Of a DNA stretch of 39,436 nt, positions 22,320 through 30,590 are shown in pieces (the stretch's first letter is position 1; each line of letters begins with the position of its first letter). A program made the translations under genes and the position numbers. A model generated the notes under the pieces. That model saw only the letters and a list, made by a program, of their open reading frames with translations, was not told the DNA's origin and did not search any database. Origin of the DNA: VGJV01 sp964646415 (GTDB lineage Bacteria > Patescibacteriota > Minisyncoccia > UBA6257 > 2-01-FULL-56-20); the NCBI GenBank assembly GCA_964646415.1, contig CAZYEL010000009.1, positions 1 through 39,436 of the forward strand. The letters run 5' to 3'.

Positions 22320-23807
22320 ATGGGCGCACATCCCCAAAAATCGGTGCGCGTTCGTTTTGCGCCAAGCCCGACCGGTCACTGGCATGTTGGTGGCGTTCGC
22401 ACTACGCTTTTCAACTGGCTTTTCGCCCGCAAACACGGCGGTGCGTTTATCCTTCGCGTTGAAGACACCGATAAGGAACGCTCAAAGAGGGAGTATGAAA
22501 TTGAAATTATTGAAATGCTCCGGTGGCTTGGTATTGATTGGGACGAAGGTCCCGATGGTGCTTGGGTAAACGGTGCCTGGAAAGAAACATCGAGAGGGGA
22601 ATATGGGCCATATCACCAAAGCGAACGCACTGCGCTCTATAAAGATTGCCTTGAAAAACTTCTTCGTGAGCGACATGCGTATTACTGCTACTGCACAAAA
22701 GAAGAACTTGAGGGGGAACGCCAGACGTTTCTCTCACAAGGCTTGCCCCCAAAATATGGCGGACATTGCCGGATGTTGAAATCTCCTCCTCCCGGGAAAT
22801 CTCCCCAAGTGATTCGCTTTATCTCGCCGGAGGCGGATATTGAGTTTAAGGATTTGATTCGCGGAAAAGTGAAATTCGACACCGGGCTTTTCGGAGACTT
22901 CGTGATTGCGAAGGACACTGCCACTCCTCTCTACAACTTCGCAGTGGTGGTGGATGACCACGCAATGAAGATAACGCACGTTATCCGCGGAGAAGAACAC
23001 CTCTCCAATACGCCGAAGCAACTCCTCATGCAGAAGGCGCTTGGCCTTGAAGAACCAATATATGCCCATCTTCCGCTCATTCTTGCCACGGACCGCAGCA
23101 AGCTTTCAAAGCGTTATGCGGAAACATCCCTCCTTGAATATCGCGAGAAGGGATTCTTGCCGCAAGCAATGCTCAACTTCCTCGCTCTTTTGGGGTGGCA
23201 CCCCGCGGGCGACCGCGAATTCTTTACCCTTTCGGAACTTGTAAAAGAATTTGATCTTTCGCGAGTGCAAAAAGCCGGTGCCGTCTTTGACGAAGAGAAA
23301 TTGCTCTGGCTTAATCGCGAACATCTGCGGACACTCTCCGATGATGAGCTCACCGCGCAGCTTCTGCCTTTTGTCGCAAAGAAAAACGAGGACTTTGAAG
23401 CAAAAAAACCGCTCCTTAAAAAACTGGTTGCCATCGAAAAAAATCGCATGAAAACGCTCGATTCAGCTGCTGCGGAGATCCAATTTTTCTTTGAACTGCC
23501 GGAGTATTCTCAGTCGCTCCTGCTCCAGGGGCAAAAAGCCGTCCCGGGCGACGTGGAGAGCATACTTCGCGCGGTACTGGACAGTATCCTGAAAATCCCC
23601 GAAGCAAACTTCACGCTTGAGGCAATCAGCGCCTCGCTCTCGGCTCTTATCGGGGAAAAGGGGAAAGGCGCGGTGCTTTGGCCGATGCGAGTTGCATTAT
23701 CCGGCAAAGAAGGCTCCCCGGGGCCATTCGAAATAGCGGCTGCGTTGGGACAAAAAGAAACCATACGGCGTCTTTCTGGCGCGCTCGCAAAACTGAAATC
23801 GTCATGA
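22320..23807 (+). CDS. gltX: Glutamate--tRNA ligase
   Basis: Class I aminoacyl-tRNA synthetase of 495 residues that charges tRNA-Glu, and in many bacteria also tRNA-Gln for later amidation. The ATP-site motif F-A-P-S-P-T-G-H-W-H-V-G-G is at 13-25 (HIGH-type) and S-K-L-S-K-R is near 260 (KMSKS-type). The Y-C-Y-C-T-K-E-E-L...Y-G-G-H-C segment near 122-151 resembles the zinc-binding region of many bacterial GluRS. The C-terminal helical anticodon-binding part is present at normal length. No glutaminyl-tRNA synthetase is in the window, so discriminating versus non-discriminating charging cannot be decided. The stop overlaps the M23 gene by ATGA. Confidence 0.95.
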   Translation: MGAHPQKSVRVRFAPSPTGHWHVGGVRTTLFNWLFARKHGGAFILRVEDTDKERSKREYEIEIIEMLRWLGIDWDEGPDGAWVNGAWKETSRGEYGPYHQSERTALYKDCLEKLLRERHAYYCYCTKEELEGERQTFLSQGLPPKYGGHCRMLKSPPPGKSPQVIRFISPEADIEFKDLIRGKVKFDTGLFGDFVIAKDTATPLYNFAVVVDDHAMKITHVIRGEEHLSNTPKQLLMQKALGLEEPIYAHLPLILATDRSKLSKRYAETSLLEYREKGFLPQAMLNFLALLGWHPAGDREFFTLSELVKEFDLSRVQKAGAVFDEEKLLWLNREHLRTLSDDELTAQLLPFVAKKNEDFEAKKPLLKKLVAIEKNRMKTLDSAAAEIQFFFELPEYSQSLLLQGQKAVPGDVESILRAVLDSILKIPEANFTLEAISASLSALIGEKGKGAVLWPMRVALSGKEGSPGPFEIAAALGQKETIRRLSGALAKLKSS

Positions 23808-25105
23808 GAATCTCCCGCACATATCTCCTTATTCCTCTTATCCTTTGCACGGTTTTTCTCGGCGGGATACCGCGCGCAGTTTTTGGCGAGGAGGCAAGCA
23901 GTACCATAGCGGCGACTCCGGGTACCATGACCCGTGAAGACCTTGAACAGCAAATCCAGGCGCGGGCGAAGGAGCTTGAAGAACTCCAGCCAAAACTTGA
24001 AGCCGCGCAAAACGAACTTCGCACGACCCGCGCGGAGAAAACCACACTTCAGCGGACATTGAGCACCATTCAGGGCAGTATCAGTCAGCTTAATTTAAGC
24101 ATCCGGGCCGACCAGCTTACTTTGGAAAAACTGCGGCTCGAGACCGAATCGCTGGGATACGACATCGGCGACATCAAATCATCCCTCACAAGCAAAACTC
24201 AAGCGATTGGACAGGTTTTAAACGAAATACAGCGCGCCGACCAGGCCGGAGAAGGGCTTCTTGCCATGTTTCTCCGCCACAGCAGCCTTGCGGATGGCGT
24301 ACTTGAAGCCCAAACGCTTGCGAATCTCCAGGCGCAGCTCACAATCGACATCGCCAATTTACGGACGCTTCACGAAGCCTATAACGCGAAGCTTGCCCAA
24401 GCGAATGAGAAACGCACAAGCGCGGTATATCACCAAAACAACCTTCAGAATAAAAAACTGATTGTGCAGGACCAGAAAGCGGAACAGGAGTCGCTTCTTA
24501 AAGAAACGAAAAACCGCGAAGGCGTGTATCAAAGCCAGCTTTCCGAACTCGAGAAATTGCAGAAAAAAATAGCCGATGAGGTTGAGGCGCTTGATGCCGT
24601 TCTTCGTACGAAAATTGACCCTTCCATGCTCCCTCCGCTCATGCCGGGCGTACTCCTTTTCCCGGTCAATGTGGGAAGGCAATTCCTTACGCAGGGATAC
24701 GGCTCCACTGATTTTGCCAAGGAAACGTATAAGGGAAAGTGGCACAATGGCATCGATATCGGTTCGCCGATAGGAACGCCGGTGATGGCCGCCGAAGCAG
24801 GCGAGATAGTTGCGGTGGGAAATCAGGATAATTATTGCCCGCGCGCCGCATACGGAAAATTTATCGTGGTGAAGCATGACAACAATCTTGTAACGCTCTA
24901 CTCCCACCTTTCGCGGCAGGTAGTGAAAAAAGGAGACACAGTCGCGCGCGGGCAGCTCATCGGGTATATGGGGAAAAGCGGCTGGGCAACCGGTCCGCAT
25001 CTGCATTTTACGGTCTTTGCGGCTCCGACATACTACATGGGACTCACCAAGTCGTGCGGACCAATGCCATATGGAGGTGATTTAAATCCAATGGGCTATC
25101 TCTAA
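23804..25105 (+). CDS. Secreted M23 peptidase with coiled coil (EnvC/NlpD-like)
   Basis: A 433-residue exported protein. An N-terminal hydrophobic segment (about 6-28, R-A-V-F-G-E-E) looks like a signal peptide. Residues about 40-290 are long Gln/Glu/Leu-rich coiled coil, and the LytM/M23 domain fills the C-terminus with H314-x3-D318 (H-N-G-I-D-I-G) and H399-L-H401 (G-P-H-L-H-F), the zinc ligands of active enzymes. This layout is typical of envelope proteins that cut peptidoglycan cross-links or activate amidases at division. All metal residues are present, so it may be catalytic itself. The frame is open upstream inside gltX; ATG 23804, overlapping the gltX stop, gives the signal peptide and is the start. 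Confidence 0.9.
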   Translation: MRISRTYLLIPLILCTVFLGGIPRAVFGEEASSTIAATPGTMTREDLEQQIQARAKELEELQPKLEAAQNELRTTRAEKTTLQRTLSTIQGSISQLNLSIRADQLTLEKLRLETESLGYDIGDIKSSLTSKTQAIGQVLNEIQRADQAGEGLLAMFLRHSSLADGVLEAQTLANLQAQLTIDIANLRTLHEAYNAKLAQANEKRTSAVYHQNNLQNKKLIVQDQKAEQESLLKETKNREGVYQSQLSELEKLQKKIADEVEALDAVLRTKIDPSMLPPLMPGVLLFPVNVGRQFLTQGYGSTDFAKETYKGKWHNGIDIGSPIGTPVMAAEAGEIVAVGNQDNYCPRAAYGKFIVVKHDNNLVTLYSHLSRQVVKKGDTVARGQLIGYMGKSGWATGPHLHFTVFAAPTYYMGLTKSCGPMPYGGDLNPMGYL

Positions 25106-25108
25106 TAA

Positions 25109-25513
25109 ATGAGGCGGAGACACGTCGCTCAACTGAATACTTTTGTAATGCTTGCCGGTGCATTGTTTTTTGCTCTTCCATTATGTACAAGCGCGCAGCA
25201 AGCCTCGGAATTAATCCAGGCGGCGCCGCTCGTAGGGCAAGACGTCATTCAGAAACTCCCCGCGCCGCTTCAAAACCTGATTCAATCAAGCGTTGAACTC
25301 AATAAATCCGTTTCTTCTTGGACTCCGCCCCTGCTTTCCGGAAGAGGGGAGCAAATCAGCCAGGCAGCACAGCGCATTCTCCGCGCCGCGATTTCTTTCA
25401 TTATTTCCGCACTTGCATGGCTGGTCACGCTCGCTACGCATGCGGTTTCGATAGTCGCCGGAATAATCATCGGCATCATCAACTGGCTTCTCGCATTCGG
25501 AAATTCATTCTAA
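25109..25513 (+). CDS. Hypothetical envelope protein (134 aa) with signal peptide and C-terminal hydrophobic region
   Basis: I recognise no family. The N-terminus (M-R-R-R-H then a hydrophobic stretch ending L-C-T-S-A-Q-Q-A) looks like a signal peptide cleaved after S-A. Residues about 30-90 are polar and Gln/Ser/Pro-rich, and about 90-130 hold one or two hydrophobic helices (I-S-F-I-I-S-A-L-A-W-L-V-T-L; I-V-A-G-I-I-I-G-I-I-N-W-L-L). It follows the M23 peptidase after 3 nt, so the two are surely co-transcribed and it may anchor or assist that enzyme (inference). Confidence 0.7.
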   Translation: MRRRHVAQLNTFVMLAGALFFALPLCTSAQQASELIQAAPLVGQDVIQKLPAPLQNLIQSSVELNKSVSSWTPPLLSGRGEQISQAAQRILRAAISFIISALAWLVTLATHAVSIVAGIIIGIINWLLAFGNSF

Positions 25514-25523
25514 GCATCCATCC

Positions 25524-26195
25524 ATGGAAAGAATCATCACGTTGGATAATAACCGATATGAACGTATTCCGGTGCGCACGCACCGCATAGAATTCGGGGA
25601 ATCCCTTCTGGCAACGCTTACACGCTACGCGGCGCCGGTCACCCAAAAAGGCGACTGGATTGCGATATCCGAAAAGCTCGTTTCCATATCTCAAAATAAT
25701 GTGCGACACATTTCTACGGTACACGCCGGATGGCTCGCAAGGCTCATCGTGAAAGGCGTCAAAAAATATCCCAACGACATTGGGTTTTCTCTCCCTGAAA
25801 AAATGCAGCTGGTGGTCGAGCTCGCCGGAGCCTCGCGCGCCATACTTGCAATGTGTGCGGGCGCAATCGGAAAAATAATCGGCATCCGGGGCATTTTCTG
25901 GCGCATTGTCGGAACCCGCGCCGCGGAAATCGACGGATTCAATCCCGATGCCATGTATCCCTACACGGAATATGCCGCATTGCCGCCGAAGGATCCCGAA
26001 AAGGTTTGTGCCGATGTCGAAGCCCAGCTTGGCGTTCCGGCGGTCATTATCGACGGAAATAACATCAACGTGAAAATTATTGCGATGAGCAAAACGGTTC
26101 CCGTCGATAAAAAAACCGCGCGTTTGATTCTTTTGGATAATCCAATGGGGCAAAACGACGAGCTGACTCCATTTATCGTCGTCCGGAAGATATAA
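25524..26195 (+). CDS. CofE-like (F420-0:gamma-glutamyl ligase superfamily) protein
   Basis: A 223-residue protein resembling coenzyme F420-0:L-glutamate ligases: I-P-V-R-T-H-R-I near 15, G-D-W-I-A-I-S-E-K-L-V-S-I-S-Q near 48-62 and a C-terminal V-I-I-D-G-N-N-I-N-V-K segment where known enzymes have a D-x-N type metal site. Known members add glutamate to F420-0 using GTP. No F420 biosynthesis gene is in the window and CPR bacteria are not known for F420, so the substrate is probably different. Its place between an M23 peptidase and murC suggests a ligase acting on wall precursors or another glutamylated molecule (inference). ATG 25524 lies 10 nt after the upstream stop, without a Shine-Dalgarno sequence. 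Confidence 0.75.
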   Translation: MERIITLDNNRYERIPVRTHRIEFGESLLATLTRYAAPVTQKGDWIAISEKLVSISQNNVRHISTVHAGWLARLIVKGVKKYPNDIGFSLPEKMQLVVELAGASRAILAMCAGAIGKIIGIRGIFWRIVGTRAAEIDGFNPDAMYPYTEYAALPPKDPEKVCADVEAQLGVPAVIIDGNNINVKIIAMSKTVPVDKKTARLILLDNPMGQNDELTPFIVVRKI

Positions 26196-26292
26196 GCGCG
26201 CGTTGGCTATTCATATTATCATAGTGTCGCAAAACCTTTATTGTCCGACAGATAGAGTTATTGAATCGGGCGCGTAAATAACCTTCTCCCCC

Positions 26293-26841
26293 ATGCTTCC
26301 TCCCGGGCACATCGCTGCAGGATTCCTTACCGCATACGGCGTCCTGCACTTCACGCAGCCGGCTTTCGCGGCTGGCGATATGAATACGCTCCTTGTATCC
26401 GGCGCGGTTCTCGGCGCGCTTCCGGATATCGACATTCTTCCTTTTTTTCGGCGCCAGGCAACCCTGTACTTCAACGGCAGCGACACGCATCGGAGGTATA
26501 TCACCCATGCCCCTCTTCCATGGCTTATTCTGGGGCTTATAATCGCGTATGCGGCCTCGAATCCTTTTCTACGCGCCTTGGGCATCCTTCTCTGGCTTGC
26601 CCCGTGGAGCCATTTTTTATGCGATTCCATCGAATTTGGCGTACGGTGGCTCTGGCCGTTTTCTCACCGTTATTTCAGCATCACCGATTATCCGAAACAT
26701 AATTGCGAGGCTGAGCGAAGCTTGCGCCGGCATTATTGGTGCATCATCCGGACATACGCCGGAAAAAGCAGAGCATTCCCTCTGGAGGTGATGCTCATTC
26801 TTGCGGCGCTTGTCGTAATCTCCTCCCTCGTTCTTTCATGA
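26293..26841 (+). CDS. YdjM-like membrane-bound metal-dependent hydrolase (DUF457)
   Basis: A 182-residue membrane protein with the landmarks of the DUF457/YdjM group: G-H-I-A-A-G near the start, G-A-L-P-D-I-D-I-L near 41-49, H-R-R-Y-I-T-H-A near 66-73, and W-S-H-F-L-C-D near 112. These His/Asp clusters fit a metal centre near the membrane surface; the substrate of the family is not established. Hydrophobic segments lie at about 75-92, 94-112 and 163-182. It overlaps murC by ATGA, so the two are translationally coupled, which hints at a role in lipid or wall metabolism (inference). The 97-nt gap upstream holds no gene that I can support. Confidence 0.8.
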   Translation: MLPPGHIAAGFLTAYGVLHFTQPAFAAGDMNTLLVSGAVLGALPDIDILPFFRRQATLYFNGSDTHRRYITHAPLPWLILGLIIAYAASNPFLRALGILLWLAPWSHFLCDSIEFGVRWLWPFSHRYFSITDYPKHNCEAERSLRRHYWCIIRTYAGKSRAFPLEVMLILAALVVISSLVLS

Positions 26842-28292
26842 CAAAACGGAAGCAAGTCCATTTCGTGGGCATCGGCGGCATCGGTATGAGCGCCCTCGCG
26901 CGCTGGTGCAAGGCGCATGGATGGGATGTCTCCGGGTCCGACGCGGAATCTTCCCCCATCACCGCCGCACTGCGCCGTGACGGCATTCGTATCATGAGGG
27001 GCCACCGCGCCGCGCACGTGTCCCGTGCGGCAACGCTCGTGGTGCGAAGCCAGGCAATTCCCCCGGAGAATCCGGAAATTGCTGCGGCGCGCGCGAAGGG
27101 CATTCCTGTACTTTCGTATCCCGAAATGCTCGGCCGCATCACCGAGGTGTCGCGCACCCTTGCCGTCGCCGGCGCGCACGGTAAAAGCACCACCACCGCT
27201 CTCGCCGCGCTCATACTTATTGCCGCAGGAAAAAATCCGACGGTTATCATTGGAACAAACCTCAAGGAACTCGGCGGCAAAAACTTCCGCGCAGGTTTGG
27301 ATTCTCTTCTTGTGCTTGAAGCGGACGAGTACGGCCGCGCATTTCTCCATTACTCCCCTTCCGTCGCGATAGTTACGAATATCGACCGGGAACACCTCGA
27401 TATATACCCCTCGCTCCGCGATGTTCAAAAAGCATTCATGCAATTTCTTGCGCGCGTAGCGTACGGCGGGAAGCTTATATTGAACCGCGACAGCGCCCCA
27501 CTTGCTTCGTGCGCCTCGTCGGTGCGAAAGTTGGCAAAGCGGCGCAATCTTTCCGTATTTTGGTATTCGCTTCGCAATCCGCTTGCAAACGCCGTGCGCC
27601 GCTGTATCAGTATCCCCGGCGAACATAACGTTTCAAACGCCGTGGGCGCGCTCACCGCCGCAGCAAAAGCATTCGGGGTTCCTCTCCGCACGGCGCTCCG
27701 CGCGCTTGCCGCCTACCGCGGCGCGTGGCGAAGGATGGAGTATAGGGGAAGATGGCAAATGGCAAATGGCAAAGGGCAAAGGGCAAATGCATTTAACCGT
27801 CCCCGCCATATGCCATACGCTATGCGCTCTTTGCTTGTCTACGACGACTACGCCCATCACCCCACGGAAATCAAGGCAGCGCTCGCCGCCTTCCGCGAGA
27901 AATTCCCCCACTCCCCTCTTATCTGTGTCTTCCAGCCGCATCAAACGCTCCGCCTCCGAAAATTATTCAGGGAGTTCATAAATGCGTTCAATGACGCGGA
28001 TGCGCTCATTCTTTTTCCCACGTATCAAGTCGCCGGCCGGGACCGCATCAATCCCCGCTTCACTTCCAAAATCCTCGCCTCCGCGATTCAAAGGAGATAT
28101 CCCACGAAGCCCGTGCTATATCTCGCAAACCCGAAAAGTATCAAGCAAGCGTTGGGGAATGTGCTTCCCTCACTTACCACTAAAAGCTCAAAGCTTTCCG
28201 CCAAAGGCGGATCCGCCTTTGGCGGAAAACCTATCCTCGTCATGATGGGCGCCGGAAACATTGTCCGGCTCACTGATGAGCTGTTACAATAG
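26838..28292 (+). CDS. murC: UDP-N-acetylmuramate--L-alanine ligase
   Basis: MurC adds L-alanine to UDP-MurNAc, the first amino acid of the peptide stem, using ATP. The 484-residue protein begins H-F-V-G-I-G-G-I-G-M-S-A-L (8-20), has the P-loop A-G-A-H-G-K-S-T-T-T at 111-120, E-A-D-E-Y near 178 and D-D-Y-A-H-H-P-T-E-I near 335. Two stretches look foreign to the family. About residues 303-331 are encoded by a repeat of the iterated GGCAAAT type, and about 444-465 contain a perfect 34-bp palindrome. Both keep the frame and lie in surface-loop positions, so the enzyme may still work. The start overlaps the upstream stop; the frame is open further upstream but lacks family similarity. Confidence 0.93.
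   Translation: MTKRKQVHFVGIGGIGMSALARWCKAHGWDVSGSDAESSPITAALRRDGIRIMRGHRAAHVSRAATLVVRSQAIPPENPEIAAARAKGIPVLSYPEMLGRITEVSRTLAVAGAHGKSTTTALAALILIAAGKNPTVIIGTNLKELGGKNFRAGLDSLLVLEADEYGRAFLHYSPSVAIVTNIDREHLDIYPSLRDVQKAFMQFLARVAYGGKLILNRDSAPLASCASSVRKLAKRRNLSVFWYSLRNPLANAVRRCISIPGEHNVSNAVGALTAAAKAFGVPLRTALRALAAYRGAWRRMEYRGRWQMANGKGQRANAFNRPRHMPYAMRSLLVYDDYAHHPTEIKAALAAFREKFPHSPLICVFQPHQTLRLRKLFREFINAFNDADALILFPTYQVAGRDRINPRFTSKILASAIQRRYPTKPVLYLANPKSIKQALGNVLPSLTTKSSKLSAKGGSAFGGKPILVMMGAGNIVRLTDELLQ
27751..27834 (+). repeat. Iterated GGCAAAT / GCCATA repeat inside murC
   Basis: Left part 27751-27790 is a tandem of GGCAAAT and GGCAAAG; right part 27801-27834 contains GCCATATGCCATACGC and GCGCTCTTTGC, roughly the reverse complement. 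It encodes a peptide segment (Q-M-A-N-G-K-G-Q-R-A-N-A...H-M-P-Y-A-M-R) absent from typical MurC and placed just before the conserved D-D-Y-A-H-H motif. Confidence 0.7.
28195..28228 (+). repeat. Perfect 34-bp palindrome inside murC
   Basis: Two back-to-back units, TCCGCCAAAGGCGGA and TCCGCCTTTGGCGGA, with flanking TT and AA, make a perfect palindrome. It is in frame in murC and encodes A-K-G-G-S-A-F-G-G. A TCCGCC-loop-GGCGGA hairpin recurs inside sod (37120-37135). It is REP-like. Confidence 0.85.
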
Positions 28293-28295
28293 TTC

Positions 28296-28338
28296 TATTC
28301 GCGTTATTTACTTTAATTTGCGTTATTCGCGATTACTC
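28296..28338 (+). repeat. CGCGTTATT...GCGATTACTCC repeat before the nuclease gene
   Basis: The murC-nuclease gap carries TTCGCGTTATTTAC and TTTGCGTTATTCGCGATTAC in tandem, sharing GCGTTATTCGCGATTACTCC with 7520-7541. In both places the word ends within 2 nt of a start codon. Confidence 0.7.
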
Positions 28339-28339
28339 C

Positions 28340-29137
28340 ATGTTCGATTTCTATAAAGACGAAGAGAGCTTCAAAGAAGCGAGCGGCTACACCATAGACG
28401 GCATATGGTACCCGCGAGTCACAAAAATTGTTTCCATCAAAGCAAAGCCGGCGCTCTATCGCTTCTATGGCGAAGCCGAGAGCTTCAAGGCTGCAGCGGC
28501 GATTACGGAAAAGTCCGCGGCGGAAGGTACCATGATCCACGAAGCCATTGAGGGCTTGCTCCTCAACAAGAACCCTGAGATTCCCGAACTTATAAAGCCC
28601 GCAGTTTCGTCATTTATGGAGTTTGTTGATGCCAAAAACATCCAGGTGTCGCCGGAGCTCGTCGAGCGGCGCGTGGTGCATTACGGCGAGCGTTATGCGG
28701 GCACCGTTGATGCGCTTGCCCTCATAGACGGCAAGTTCGGCGTCCTTGACATCAAAACCTCGCAGGACATTTACCGGGATTATAATTTGCAGACATCCGC
28801 ATATATGGATGCGCTCAAAGACGGTTTTTCAAACCTCCAAACGCGCTGGATTTTGCGGATTGACCAGATCCAAAAATGCACCATTTGCGCCGCTATCCGC
28901 AGAGTTAAAGGCGGCCGGGAAAAGATTCGCATGCCGAAAGGGACGAATGGTTTTCCGATTCGCGCGAGTGCAGCCTCCGAACACGATCACGAATGGGGGC
29001 CGCTCAAAGGCGACATTGAGCTCAAGGAATTTCCCTACTGGAAAGACGACTTCGAGGCATTCCTGGGAGCTAAGCGTCTTTGGGAATGGGAGAATGAATT
29101 TTGGCTAAAAAAAATCGGGTATTTGATGAGCACTTAA
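28340..29137 (+). CDS. PD-(D/E)XK superfamily nuclease (RecB/Cas4-like)
   Basis: A 265-residue protein with the ordered motifs of RecB-family nucleases: G-T-M-I-H-E with H67, G-T-V-D-A-L with D124, V-L-D-I-K-T-S with D137 and K139, and L-Q-T-S-A-Y with Q151 and Y155. These make up a metal-dependent DNA-cutting centre. There is no Cys cluster like that of Cas4 or AddB, and no helicase domain. The C-terminal part (190-265) is Lys/Trp-rich and unassigned. The next gene follows after 3 nt, so it heads an operon with the IMPase-like and maf genes. A repair or DNA-processing role is likely (inference). Confidence 0.85.
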   Translation: MFDFYKDEESFKEASGYTIDGIWYPRVTKIVSIKAKPALYRFYGEAESFKAAAAITEKSAAEGTMIHEAIEGLLLNKNPEIPELIKPAVSSFMEFVDAKNIQVSPELVERRVVHYGERYAGTVDALALIDGKFGVLDIKTSQDIYRDYNLQTSAYMDALKDGFSNLQTRWILRIDQIQKCTICAAIRRVKGGREKIRMPKGTNGFPIRASAASEHDHEWGPLKGDIELKEFPYWKDDFEAFLGAKRLWEWENEFWLKKIGYLMST

Positions 29138-29140
29138 TCC

Positions 29141-29911
29141 ATGGACTATAAAAACTTCGCACTGGAACTTGCATCCGAAGCCGGAAAAATAATCAAGGCG
29201 AACTTTTCGCTCGGCATGAAAAAAGAATGGAAAGCGGACAACACTCCTCTTACGGAAACCGACCTGAAAATTAATCAGCTTGTTATCGACGCGGTCAAAA
29301 GAGAGTTTCCCGGCCACAGCATTATTGCGGAAGAAGGCAGCGATTTCTCGGATAAAAGCGAGTATGTATGGGTGTGCGACCCTGTGGATGGAACCATTCC
29401 TTTCTCGCATGGTATTCCAACCTGCGTATTTTCGCTCGCACTCGTCCGAAAAGGAGAAAGTATTTTGGGAGTTATCTACGACCCTTTTCTTGACCGGATG
29501 TTTTTTGCGGAAAAGGGCGAAGGAGCGACGCTGAACGGGGTAAAAATATCCGTTTCTCGCGCAACCTCACTGCAGAATGCACTTGTCGGCCTCGTCTGGT
29601 GGAAAAGCGATAAGACGAATCTCTCGAAAGTAGACAAGATAATCTCGGACAGAGGGGCAACCCTCATAGACGTGAAATCCATCGTATACATGGATATGCT
29701 CGTCGCAAACGGAGAATTCGTCGCCACACTTTTCCCGGGCACCAAGCCTTATGACACCGCCGCAGGAAAAATCATCATTGAAGAAGCCGGAGGGAAAGTT
29801 ACGGATTTATTCGGGAATGAACAACGGTATGACCGGGATATTAAGGGGCACATCACATCAAACGGCATCCTGCACGAGGAACTGGTGAATATCGTAAAGG
29901 CAAATCTCTAG
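29141..29911 (+). CDS. Inositol monophosphatase family protein
   Basis: A 256-residue member of the Mg-dependent, lithium-sensitive phosphatase family (IMPase, HisN, CysQ, FBPase types). Metal-site motifs are present: A-E-E-G at 63-66, D80-P-V-D83-G-T (usual form D-P-L-D-G-T-T-N-F; here G-T-I-P-F-S-H-G-I-P), and P-Y-D-T-A-A-G near 204 where W-D-x-A-A-G is usual. The substrate cannot be read: inositol phosphate, histidinol phosphate and 3'-phosphoadenosine phosphate are all possible. It lies 3 nt after the nuclease and 2 nt before maf, in one operon. Confidence 0.88.
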   Translation: MDYKNFALELASEAGKIIKANFSLGMKKEWKADNTPLTETDLKINQLVIDAVKREFPGHSIIAEEGSDFSDKSEYVWVCDPVDGTIPFSHGIPTCVFSLALVRKGESILGVIYDPFLDRMFFAEKGEGATLNGVKISVSRATSLQNALVGLVWWKSDKTNLSKVDKIISDRGATLIDVKSIVYMDMLVANGEFVATLFPGTKPYDTAAGKIIIEEAGGKVTDLFGNEQRYDRDIKGHITSNGILHEELVNIVKANL

Positions 29912-29913
29912 CT

Positions 29914-30486
29914 ATGCGGAAAATCATTCTTGCCTCCGTCTCCGCCACAAGGAAGGTATTGATGAAACGGCTTGGCATACCCTTCCAAGTGGTTGCGAGC
30001 GATTATGAAGAAAATCTGAAATTGCCCCACTCTCCCTTAAAGCTTGCGCGGATTCTTTCCCACGGCAAAGCCGAGGTTGTCGCAAGGCACCGCAAGAACG
30101 CAATCGTGATCGGGGCGGACTCAATCTTTCTTTTCAGAGGCAAGATTCTGGGGAAACCCCACTCCCCTTCCGCCGCGAAAAAGATGCTCCGAATGATAAG
30201 TAATGGGCATGGCACCGCAATCACCGGATTCACCATCATTGATACGCAAACAAAGAAGCAGACCTCGAAGGCGGTGAAGACAGAGGTGTTTTTTCGTGCG
30301 CTTTCACGGGAGGAAATTGATGCGTATGTGAAAACCGGCGAACCGCTCGACAAAGCGGGGGCGTTTGCAATCCTTGAACGGGGAGTTCTGTTCATCAAAA
30401 AAATAGAAGGTGACTATACAAACGTCTCCGGACTGCCCCTCCCAACATTGGTGGTGGAACTGCGAAAATTCGGGGTAAAGGTTTGA
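29914..30486 (+). CDS. maf: Maf-like nucleoside triphosphate pyrophosphatase
   Basis: A 190-residue Maf/HAM1-fold enzyme that splits non-canonical or surplus nucleoside triphosphates to the monophosphate and pyrophosphate; it has also been tied to septum control. Motifs seen: K-I-I-L-A-S-V-S-A-T-R near the start, I-G-A-D-S-I-F near 69, G-K-P-H-S near 80, and G-E-P-L-D-K-A-G-A-F-A-I near 140 with G-D-Y-T-N-V-S-G-L-P-L near 168. The W-T-G-R-A-G-G-Y-G form of many relatives is replaced by L-D-K-A-G-A-F-A, nearer the YhdE type that prefers dTTP/UTP. It is last in the three-gene operon and is followed by a hairpin. Confidence 0.9.
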   Translation: MRKIILASVSATRKVLMKRLGIPFQVVASDYEENLKLPHSPLKLARILSHGKAEVVARHRKNAIVIGADSIFLFRGKILGKPHSPSAAKKMLRMISNGHGTAITGFTIIDTQTKKQTSKAVKTEVFFRALSREEIDAYVKTGEPLDKAGAFAILERGVLFIKKIEGDYTNVSGLPLPTLVVELRKFGVKV

Positions 30487-30497
30487 CCCGGTAATGA

Positions 30498-30541
30498 AAA
30501 CTCGACCGGTGCCGATGGTGCATGCGAAGCAAGTCGAGTTT
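30498..30541 (+). terminator. Hairpin after maf (possible terminator without T-run)
   Basis: AAACTCGAC (30498-30506) and GTCGAGTTT (30533-30541) are perfectly complementary around a 26-nt loop. It lies 12 nt after the maf stop. There is no clear T-run, so termination is uncertain; it may be an RNA-stability structure or another repeat. Confidence 0.4.
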
Positions 30542-30553
30542 CTACTACGGGGT

Positions 30554-30583
30554 TTGACCACACCACCCACTCGCGGCTAGAAT
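30554..30583 (+). promoter_or_regulatory. Promoter for the bPH-AlbA_2 gene
   Basis: TTGACC (30554-30559), 18 nt, then TAGAAT (30578-30583) make a good sigma-70-type promoter. The ATG follows the -10 by 7 nt, so the transcript is predicted to be leaderless. Confidence 0.65.
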
Positions 30584-30590
30584 GGGAGTA

